Origin: Trichoplax adhaerens
Taxonomy: Eukaryota; Placozoa; Uniplacotomia; Trichoplacea; Trichoplacidae
Assembly: GCF_000150275.1 (NCBI RefSeq)
Contig: NW_002060969.1
Span: 943 to 64,942, forward strand
DNA: 64,000 nucleotides
Direction of reading: 5' to 3'
Shown here: positions 43,198-64,000 of the stretch, one piece after another
How the letters are laid out: every line of letters begins with the position of its first letter
Position numbering within the stretch: the first letter of the stretch is position 1
Position numbers and translations under genes: made by a program
The notes under the pieces: model-generated
What the model was told of the DNA's origin: nothing
The model's input: only the letters and a program-made list of their open reading frames with translations
The model's database searches: none

Positions 43198-46100
43198 TTA
43201 AAAAGAGCACGCTATAGTGTCAAGTAATTGTCTTGCATTTTTCCGCAATGTCGTCATATCTCCGTTGATGATATACGCCTTTGAATCTTATTAATTGAAT
43301 ATGATTGTACACTTCCGTTCACCATTCGATCTTGCCAAATTCTGATTCATTGACTTTCACTAGGAGCTTAATTGGCATCACAAATAACTTCTACAATCTA
43401 TAAATATATTTATGAATTTTAACAAACTATAATTAGGTAGCACAACGGTAAATTTTTGCTTACGCTTTGTTCCATAAGTAAAGGTTCCAGGCATCGATTT
43501 ACAGTACTATTCACAACCTCATCCAATAGAAAACTCACTATACTGTTATTAAAATAATGTTAAATATTACTTTAGTAACGACTAACATAAAATCATTTAT
43601 AAAAGAGTATATGAACATCGCACAAGAGTGAACGATCGACTACCTTTCGTCAGAAACGAATTTCCATAAGTGCAGGTATAAGTAGTATGTGTCGACTTGT
43701 ATTTGTTGCAGACCATATTTATTAAAAGTGCGCAGTCGGATACACTCAAGAAACGTCTTGAAGATAAAAGTGCCTCAGTTATAAATACAGTTTACAGTTA
43801 TTCTAGCATACTGCTAAAGATACATACTTTTAAAGCAATTTTAACTATTCCCGTCATAACAGATAATTTACTGAATTCTACGGCACTAAAGATTTCAATC
43901 CTTTCTGTAAATAGCTTCTGGATATTAGACATTAAGCTAGTATCAAACGGTGCCACACTAACGAAATAAATAATCAAGATGTTAATCGGATGCATTCTGC
44001 TTCCTGTATGACACAGAATCGAATTTTAATTCGCTAACTTTCCACTGTATCCCCATTGTTTAGATTGATTTCTTGAAGGTGGACGCCTCCCTGAATCTTT
44101 TCCATAGTAACAAAATATTTACCATATAATTTCGTCAAGATATTCATGAATTAGCTTAATTATAATAATAATTATATCCTTTTAAACAGTATAGTGATAA
44201 CATCGTTTCACCTGAGCCGATATCGTGTCTTGATGCATCTTCAAATAACATTCCAACCTGCACATCAACAGCGTTGAGATCTTCTACAACTCTTTTCATA
44301 ACAGAACGGGCATTCCTTGGCTCAATGGTGTTCATCCAGTCGCGCGTTTCAACGCTTTTTCTTATCATCTAAAATGTAAATCGAAATATAAATGTATACC
44401 TACTGCCTAGAATTATGCAACATATAGCCTAGTTGGTGACAGGGACTACTCAAGAAGAAATTTTGTTAATTTTTCTCTCCTCCCCTTCTTGTAAGGAGAA
44501 GGTGGAAGGCTTAGTTTGGCTGGAGGGGATTAGCTTGAGATTTGGGGGACAAATTTTTTCTTCAGTAGTCCCTGTTGGTGGTCAGTAATCTTATCTACAT
44601 CAAAATAAACTAGTAATTTATGGTGTGATGTGGGTACCTGAGATATTATTAGCCCTTGAGTTTTTACGTAGTAATCCAGTAGAGTCTAAAATATTTGAGG
44701 TACTTTAATACTAAGATAACGTGAATTGTGATTATAATATTACTATATAACCTGAGCAGTATCTTTGGTTTGTTGACGTAATTCCATAACTGATAGACTG
44801 TTTGAGCTACTATCACCGCCAATAATGTGGGGAAATTTCTCATCTGTTATAGATATCTGTAAAATTCGCAACAGTAAAATGCTGTAGCAATTAGAGGTAC
44901 TTCAAGTATTGTAAAAGCTCAATTTGATAAAAAAAATGAAAGGTGCGTGCTTACTATATAATTAATAGTCGAATTGTGAAAATCAGAGCAGAGGCGGGAA
45001 AGTAGTAGCAATAATTCCGGTGGTATTGACATTCCTTTACCGTGAATGGTCGTGCAAAAATTCTAAAACGATTAAATCAAAATCTTGACTGCTCCATCGG
45101 CGCATTTAAATTATGTAATAAAATTACGAGTAGATAACTTTGATATTCCTAACTTTCGCTACTATGTTGACATGCTTGATAAAATTGATAACGAATGAAT
45201 CCCTGACATCGCGACAAAAGTTATTTCGAAAGTATGCTGTGTTGGCTATAGTAGTGAAATCCGGGTTTATAAATTCCTGCGATAAAGCAATACATTGTAA
45301 TGTTATGTGCATTAGTGGTCACTCATTAATACAATGTAATACTGTGTGCCAAATATAATGATAACATAATATCGACCTCCAAATGATCGAGGAAGTATTT
45401 CATTTTTTGGGTGACAGCTGAAATAGTTCTATGTAATAAATCGATCATTTTAATTTCCAGCTCTTTATCTTTTTGAGATATTTTGTTACTCGCCATAGTC
45501 TGCCTAATATCAGTTATGCAATCTAGTAAGTTAAGAATAGGAAAGTGACGTTAAATATCACTCATTATATAAGACTAATTTGAATACAATGAAATATTTT
45601 AGCGAACCTGCAAAATACGCTTTCAATTGCTTGAGATAGTGATGTAAACGCTCTCGTGTTGCATCAAATACCACGTTTAAGCTTATCCTGTAATAATTAT
45701 AATCAGGATAGAGTCAGATACCAAGATATTTTGTGATCGTGCACAGTTTTAATTTATATTGTATATGGTATACGTATCTCTCAGAGTGTCAGAATATTTA
45801 GAATGGAAGTTATCTTACTCTTTTATGCCAATATCAGGCAGTAGCTTGTCTAAAGCTTGTAAACGTCTGTAGAATCTGTCAAGGGCTCTAACTAGGATAG
45901 GATTGTCTTCACTATCGGTCTGCAATGAGGCAAAGTAGGCATAGATCACCCATTGTTAAAGGCTAATGCATCATTAAGCTATTACAAAATGTCGAAACGA
46001 AAATGATCTAAAGTGTATCTAGATATAAATTACGTACACAAGGAATTTCCAATAGTATAAAATCCTGACAATAGCTTAAATAATCGTTAAACATTTTTTG

Positions 46101-49100
46101 GACAAACTGTCTGAGTCTTTCAGTTGCCGCATTTTCTGTTTCACGTTGAAGTGGTGTTCTGTTTTTGATAATGATTTATTGTGAGACTGACATCGCTAGG
46201 CATTAAGATACTATAAATGTTTAGTATGCACACCCAATATCACTATGATATTGCATGAAATTCTCTTTATATGTTGCAATTACAAGACACATGTCGCTTA
46301 TGAATCCATTACAGCCGCAATCAATAAACTCCAAGATATCCTGCATTCGAACAAGACTTATTATGATGTGGCTTCGTGTCATATAATAAAGTATGTGATA
46401 ACATAATTGTGTCGCAGGAATTTAGTAAACGAATTATATCTGTTTAAGAAACTCACCATCGACTGAATATTGGCCGGATTAGCGTTTGGACTATAACTTT
46501 TTCTACAAACGTCTGCATTAAGCAAATCATCAGAGGTGGTGATCGCCGAAGTTTCTGTAACGAAATTGGGATTTTGTTCTCCATCAACACTCACAGTATG
46601 CATGTTAAGTTTTCTTGATTGTAGCTAAGAATGGTATTAGAATTATTAATATTGTTTGTTAACTTAAACAATCTTATACATAAAAATTTAATTTGATAAG
46701 CTACTAAAAAAGTTGATTTGCCTTGTCTTTAAATATAATTAAATTCATAGTTACAAGTTTGTTAAAGCATACTAAAAACTTTATATCAAAAATTACGGAC
46801 TTGCTGCCTGAGAAACTGTAAATCTTCATCTAGACGTCGCTTAGCGCTGTGTAAGGAAAATAGCAGTAATTAATTGCGTATCATAGTTCAACAGATGGAA
46901 CAGTTATAATACTGTACATACTGGTTCAAGAATTTATCATACAGTTCATCAGGTTTTTCCTTTAATTGCAGTAAAAGTTCAACGCATGTCGTCAATTCCT
47001 TAGAGGTAGACTGAAAGTATTGGAAAATCAATCAATGGAGTAATAAACCTAAAATTAATAGTTTGAATTCTGTAATAACGTATAAGCTCAGCAACTAAAT
47101 ATATTCGAATATTCTGACCTCCGGATCATCAAACTTCTCCTTTAGAATCTTGCATAGTTCACCCATAATAGATTGGCAGTCATTGCGTATCCCTTGAAAG
47201 GAAGGCTCATGATGATACCGATCGAGAATATCTCTTGTTTTAGTATAATACCTAATCATAGTATATGAATATCATAATAATCATTTGATGCTGTGAAGTT
47301 AAAACTCTAAATATTAATATCAGGCCAACCTAACTGCCTGCGAAAAGGACTTCATATGTATACATTGCTTCAGGCGAAATGGAAGCTCAAACAAAAACTG
47401 TAGCTAAGAATATATTGATGATATAAAATGTAAGTCAGATTTTCTGATTCTATTTGAAATATGTCAATAAGGGACTTCTAGCTCAGATAAAAGCTATACT
47501 TCGTTATTTCGTAAATCAGCTATGCAGTGGTTACTTACTTTCTTCAATAATGTATGAACTCCCGATAATTTCGTTATTTGTTGACGCCTTTCAGCCAATG
47601 TTGAACTAATGTTGCTGCTAAATTCAGTAATTGATGACATTTTGATTGCAAGCTGCTCCATTTCGTTTTCCATTTTTTTAAAATCATGTTTCATCTATTT
47701 AAAGGAAAGGAAAGCAAAGCAACAGGAGAACGCTTACTTATATTTTTTAATGCTATTACCAAGTTAGATGATCTCAAATTTCGTGTCTGTCGATTATGCG
47801 ATATAGTAATGATTAATCTAAGACATCATTTTAGATGGTCCTATCTTATTTTGCGATTTACAGTCGACAAAGAACGTAATCAAAGCAGAGAAGACATACC
47901 TTTTTGATAGTATCCGTTGCACTAATAAATTTGTTGTAGTTTTCATAGACTAGAGTTTGCATTTCACTGTCCAGGGCTCGAATTTCTGCCATTAAGGTAA
48001 AAATCATATGTACAACCATAATATGAATTATATTAATGTAAAGGATAATGAGGGGTAAAAGTATATATGTGAATTACGTTAGTGTGTTACAGTAGTTCAC
48101 TGGCAACTAACTAATAAGGTTTTAAAATCATTTTTGACGGAAATATTAAATGCATCAGAAACGATTATATACCTCAGTGATTTCTAGGGTTACAGTTATA
48201 CCGTATTTATACGAGGTCGTATTAGTAATAAATACAGTTGGGATAGCGTGATTTTATTAAATTCAGAAAGGATTCCGTAATAGTATAAAAATTTCAAGTA
48301 ACTACAATAGGGGGCTAACGATTACAGGATTGTTTATGGAAAGCCTACGGCACTCCATATCATTCATAGGATGTGTCAACAGAATCTCGCGCTATTACTC
48401 CATAACATTCCACCGTCAAATTCTGCTATTTCTGCAAATATATTTATAGAACTTTCCATCACATTACGTGTATTACTATAGCTTTTGTTGGAGTGAAAAA
48501 TCGCTACTCTAACATGTCTTTCTGTGGCCCCAACAGGATTGCTCATTACCGTAATCCTTACACTTTTAAATGACGGGAATACTTTCTAGTTTTATGTCAC
48601 TATTTTTAAACTTATAATTTACTATTTATTAATAGTAATTATTGTTATCAATGTATAAAATTTCATCGTTATGACATTCTTAATAAGATTTTTAAGGTTA
48701 GGCATGTGAAATTCATTACTAACGTTTGACCATCTCCGTTTCCTTTTCCATTAATTGTTGAAGTCCATTCTCTCTAAGTTGTTTGGACAGATAAGATTCT
48801 ACTTTAAATTGGTTACTGTCGATATCCAATGGATCGATTGTTTGTGACCCTCCTTGTTCTTGCAAACCATAGTATAGCTTCAAAATGCCACGAGTCGGAC
48901 GACGAGTGGGTTCATCTCCGCCGTCAAAATCTGTACAGAATGGTACAAGAGGGTCAAGAGTATGCAAGCTGTTGTATCAAACAAGTTAAAGTTTCAATAT
49001 TACACTAAGAAACTAGAGATGAATTGTGCAAAAACAATTACATCGGTCTAAAACCATGTTAAGATAGCAAACTGTGGCTCTAGACAGCATTAGAATCTGG

Positions 49101-49208
49101 ATTATACTAAGATCATAACATTGTCATTATATAATTAAAGTTGCGAACTACAGTACTAGGAATTCATTGAATGGTCCCCGCGGCTGCGTTATTACCTGAT
49201 GCAGCCAT
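43198..49208 (-). CDS. VPS51: VPS51, GARP/EARP tethering complex subunit
   Basis: VPS51 joins VPS52, VPS53 and VPS54 (GARP) or VPS50 (EARP) to tether endosome-derived vesicles at the trans-Golgi or recycling endosomes. About 22 exons run down to the TAA at 43198-43200. A 13-nt first exon (49208-49196, MAAS + G) joins in phase to 48930-48724 ([20 protein letters not shown]). The next exons are 47985-47900 ([19 protein letters not shown]) and 47694-47539 ([20 protein letters not shown]). Later anchors are [100 protein letters not shown] and a C-terminal [17 protein letters not shown]. An alternative start is the ATG at 48967, read into exon 2 without splicing. Borders of the middle exons are approximate. 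One intron contains the foldback at 44438-44575. Confidence 0.93.
44438..44575. mobile_element. MITE-like foldback in VPS51 intron
   Basis: The terminal inverted repeats, of about 25 bp, are cagggactactcaagaaga at the left and cttcagtagtccctg at the right. They enclose about 85 bp of pyrimidine- and purine-rich sequence with an inner hairpin. There is no coding frame. The same termini occur at 19068-19125. Confidence 0.75.
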
Positions 49209-49559
49209 TTTGGAACTTTTATGTAGTATAGAAGACTGTATTTGTTTACCATGAGCTGTACAGAATTCTACTCGTGATCAGTCATTGAAATTATGGTACG
49301 GTGCATATTGTTATGCAAGTCTAAACGTTTTTAATAATTATTTAACAAACAACTACGTACATAAATCAATCTTACTTGCTATACTGCAGTATGTCTGCGC
49401 AGCATATACCTGCTATTTTAGTAAAACTAAAGTTACTGGTACCAATTGCATGGCACAGAGGTAAGAAAATGGCCAACTATCGACTTACCCACTGATATTT
49501 GTCCGTAATTAGTAATTAATATTGTTGCAGATAGGATCATATGATCAGTGAATTATGCC

Positions 49560-52365
49560 ATGCTGTACAGTGTACAGTACGTACAACCCTAAATTGTCAG
49601 AATTTCAATCACCAGCTGTTCTCGTTTAGTCTCTAATAATTAATTATATTTACTAATAATACCGTACAAATGTACACTTGTACAGGTATACGGCGCACCT
49701 ACTACGTAGTTTTTTTCTGATCTCTCGCATACAGCACTTAAAAAGTACAGTATAGTACAGTAGCTATAATTATCCGTGACTTACAGAACTGTACGTACTG
49801 TATATCAAAGCTAACTCGGATCTAAGAGATAGGAGTATAAAGATATTTTAAGGGTGTTATTGATATTTTGATAGCACAAACTAAGGTTAGGAATTAAATC
49901 TTGCCATTCTAACTATTGAAGGGAACTCTTTTCTGTTAAAATCGAAGCTGTTAAACGGTGTAAGAGGTCATTTACCCGATCTCCAAATGCGTAAATTTAT
50001 AGTGAATACTCTCCGGATGTGTCTGAGCTAGTGGATGAATTGGCGCATTGACATACGAATAATGTAATAGATAGCAACAGGACAGAAGCAAACGCTTACA
50101 ACAACTTCTGTTAGGAAAAGCTATAATATTGTATATAATAAATGAAATTCGTGTGAAAATCGAATTTCATTTATCTCTATAGTGTACTTCTTATCAGGCT
50201 AAGCAAACTACAGTATTCTACAGTACATGCCACAAAAATTTAACGAGCAATATTCATGCACAATACAGTACTGTACTGTACAGTGTACAGCGTTTCAGAT
50301 TCAGCTGCGTGGATAATTTATAGTTGATTAGTGTACCGTAGACGCATTTTATGGTGAAGTTATTAGATAAGATTTCAGCGATTTTAAGTCTTAATAAGCT
50401 CTGTCGATACACAACAAATCGTGAACGTACTGTACGGTACAGTGCACATATCTACAGTACAATGCAATTCATGGAATATGACGGCTGATAAGTGCTATGT
50501 AGTACAGTACTTTATATTATACTGGATGTTATCTGTCGTTTTGAAGATCTTTGGTTATTAAGAAAGTAAAACAAAATTACTAGTCGAGCCTGCATACAGT
50601 GTTTTACGTTATGAATTGATGAACATTTCAACCTCTTACCCGCCATTTGGATGCAAGGAGATTCGGAAAGGCTATATTTCACATACAGTATGCACACTGC
50701 AGGCTGCGGCGGTACCTGATCAGTGATCACGGCATAAGCGTTTATGAAACGTTAACTACGCTGTACGCAGCGTTGTTCACAATTAAATGTTTAATGTTAT
50801 AACCGAACCTTTCTCACGCCTACAGTACTTGGTAGCTACTTTTGTCATGGAAGCATTAACTGTACTGTACTGTACAGTACAATGCAGCTTAGCATGTGTA
50901 ATACTTATACAGTACTGTATAGTACACTAATGTACAGTACAGTACAGTACACTTGTACAGTACAGTACTGTAAACTGTACACTGTACTGTACAGTAGAGT
51001 TAACACTTATCTACTGTACTGTACTGTACTGTACAGTACTGTACCGTACTGTAGTAAACTTGCATACAGTACTACAGTACAGTATACTGTACACTACAGG
51101 AACGAAGTAAAGTATTCTTAGTACTGTAGATATACAGTACAAGGTATGGTATGGCTATACTGTACTGTACTGAACTGTACTGTACACTCATGGAAACAGC
51201 GTATAGTACTCAGTATTGAATAAGATTTAGAATTTTTACATCAAAAACCAATTCGAAGTCAATCTTACAAATCCTATGAAATAAGCTAAAACATTTCATT
51301 CAGACTTACGCTTAACACATCGTATAAGGAGTAAAACGCACGAAAAATAACATTGTTAAGCGTATAATTTCCAAATATTTAATAGATTTAAGATTTTTTA
51401 TTATGTTACAATCCATAAATGGATTCGCCATTTTCATGCAAATCGATACTGTATCATCAGCCATCTCTGTAGTATGCTACTGATGAAAGCGTAACCATAC
51501 TGCTTAAAAGCAACTTGGCAGGCTAATAACAGCTGATTTGGATGTCAATCGCAGACTGTAGTGTGCCATTACAGATATGTGATACAGTTGAAATGACCAA
51601 AAAATAATCAGTCTCCACATTATTAGTACAGTATAGTGAACAACCGTTTCCTGTCCCGTCTCTTTCTGTTTAGTAGTCCCTGATACTATACTGTACTGTA
51701 CAAGTGTACATGTATTCTGTACCAGAACAGTGGATTAGAAAGAAGGGCCAACATACAGTTACAGCTGTCGAAGGTTTGGTTGTAGAACCAGCGGCTTCTC
51801 GATAAAAATTGAACTTCGGCACTGCTACAGTCTACAGTATTACTGTACAGTACAGCTGTACTGTAGATATTGTAATCTAGTAATTAGCGGAGGAGTTTGC
51901 GCAGTCTAGCGACCTGAGTGTATCACTATATCACGTCCATAGAATTTTTCCTTTTACAGTTTTACCTCTACGATCACGTCTTTCACTTGAGGTATAGGTA
52001 CCTCAAGGTTCAGGTATGGCTCGTCACTGGCTATAAGTTCTATACAGTATAAGGTTAATATCTGACGTAAAATCGAAGGCGCAGAGACACTGCGAAATCT
52101 ATTAGGTTAGGGATAGGGTACACACGTACTGTACACCAGAGTTCTTAATCAGATTTAGCGCCTTGATACGCGGCTAGGCCAGGACGAGGTATGTACTGTA
52201 GATTTGAGCTCTACGCTACTTTGTCACAGCGTCGCCAGTTCGTGATAGAAATACAATAATAAACTATGCTGGTATATAAAATTGATAGTAATACGCCAAA
52301 AAATTGAGTAGACAAATATAACCATCCGTGTACTGTACAGTGTACAGTACTGTAGTACTTGTAAC
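49560..52365. repeat. (GTACW)n palindrome clusters upstream of VPS51
   Basis: Blocks occur at about 49563-49585, 49740-49803, 50264-50292, 50423-50520, 50857-51195 (the densest), 51684-51712, 51818-51870 and 52329-52356. The 51012-51055 block alternates TACTG units and ends in a palindromic turn. Apparent short frames here consist only of repeat codons. Confidence 0.85.
51670..51682. repeat. Solo arm of the AGTAGTCCCTG foldback family
   Basis: TTAGTAGTCCCTG matches the right arm of the foldbacks at 19068-19125 and 44438-44575. No matching left arm was seen within about 150 bp, so this is a truncated copy or chance. Confidence 0.35.
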
Positions 52366-52871
52366 AAACTTATCGTACTGCATGTCATAAAACTTCAAAG
52401 GGCAACTGTACTTAGATTGATTCATTATATAGCTACGGTAGCTTACCATTAAGAGCAAAATTCTAAAGCCCAGAAACATTAAGATTAATTTAAGTATCGT
52501 CATACATTAGCAAGCCAAGACAAAAATTTCACCATAAATATAAAATAATAGCAGTTTATTAGCTATTTTACGGTAGCTACGTAAGTTACCACCATAACAT
52601 TTATATTTAATAAGGCGTAGATAGAATGTTTGCAATTAACCATCCGAATTATGCCTCACATAGGTATTTACTGTTAAAACATTACAGTAGAAATTACGGG
52701 AATGTTAGTACATCTTCGATTTAGAAACTACAGTAATGCCTATCGTAGTTTATTAATGTTTGCAAAATAGCAACAGGGTTTTAAATTATAAAGGTGATAA
52801 ACTTAATTCCAGAACAATCTCGTAAGCTATTTGCGGAAGGGTTTTACGGTTTAAATTGTGAAAAAAAGCAA

Positions 52872-63855
<10,984 letters not shown>

Positions 63856-64000
63856 CTGAATAATCACAATAAGGTTGGGGGGTTATTAGTTGCAGTAAAG
63901 TTAGGTTAGGGAGCATAGGGCTCATTATTTTACAGTATCATACCGTACTTGTCAGAGGTTATCACGCGACCGTAAGTGAAGAAATCAATCATAAACCGCA
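63856..64000. other. Intron sequence before the first visible SNRNP200 exon
   Basis: This stretch ends at the pyrimidine-rich acceptor before 63855. No in-phase first exon with an ATG was recognised, so the 5' exon is outside the window. Confidence 0.5.

Larger units (their letters stand above)
49209..52871. promoter_or_regulatory. Region 5' of VPS51 / 3' of SNRNP200
   Basis: This 3.66 kb stretch has no supportable gene. It should contain the VPS51 promoter and the SNRNP200 3' UTR; a TTTATT at 52555-52560 reads AATAAA on the SNRNP200 strand. Most of 49.56-52.37 kb is peppered with (GTACW)n blocks. A perfect 9-bp stem, 4-nt loop hairpin, cttgaggta/tacctcaag, lies at 51986-52007. Confidence 0.5.

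Noticed and set aside
50882-51121. Open frame upstream of VPS51
   Set aside because: Again repeat-derived codons with no conserved sequence or gene context.
51880-52120. GC-richer patch with GTTTGCGCAGT, reminiscent of the start of U4 snRNA
   Set aside because: Only about ten bases match; the U4/U6-pairing region and Sm site are not visible.
52264-52503. Minus-strand 79-codon hydrophobic frame
   Set aside because: It runs through a GTACW block and has no homology or supporting context.

Overview
The window is nuclear DNA from an animal-like eukaryote. It is AT-rich, and its genes are split into many short exons by GT-AG introns, mostly about 70-700 bp. Every long protein match is a conserved eukaryotic or metazoan gene: dynactin p150Glued with a CAP-Gly domain, VPS51, DENND10, MAEA, WDR6, and the DAPIT subunit of ATP synthase. 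High intron density, ancient introns and possible remnants of ancestral animal linkage suggest an early-branching metazoan such as a placozoan or a sponge. The sequence alone does not settle the species.

Layout from left to right. ATP5MK (minus, truncated by the left edge) and WDR6 (plus) form a divergent pair. WDR6 converges on DHX15 (minus). DHX15 and COX15 (plus) diverge. COX15 converges on MAEA (minus). DENND10 (minus) and DCTN1 (plus) diverge. A gene-poor stretch of about 7 kb follows, holding a candidate two-exon secreted peptide precursor (minus) and one orphan MUS81-like exon. VPS51 (minus) and SNRNP200/BRR2 (minus, truncated by the right edge) complete the window. For DHX15, COX15, MAEA and DENND10 I traced every exon, and the summed lengths are exact multiples of three (705, 375, 405 and 374 residues).

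The genes are housekeeping and do not form one pathway. DHX15 and SNRNP200 are both spliceosomal helicases. COX15 and ATP5MK serve mitochondrial respiration. VPS51, DENND10 and DCTN1 serve membrane traffic. WDR6 serves tRNA modification. MAEA serves the CTLH ubiquitin ligase.

The most unusual non-coding signal is a (GTACW)n pentamer repeat in both orientations, which builds many palindromes. Its dense clusters lie beside gene 5' ends and in early introns, and they are absent from the convergent 3'-3' gaps. The window also holds a foldback element of about 480 bp, a family of small foldbacks sharing an AGTAGTCCCTG-type end, and a perfect 38-bp dispersed repeat present in two opposite copies. 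The best candidate for something undescribed is the secreted precursor, with repeated dibasic sites and a terminal two-cysteine loop.
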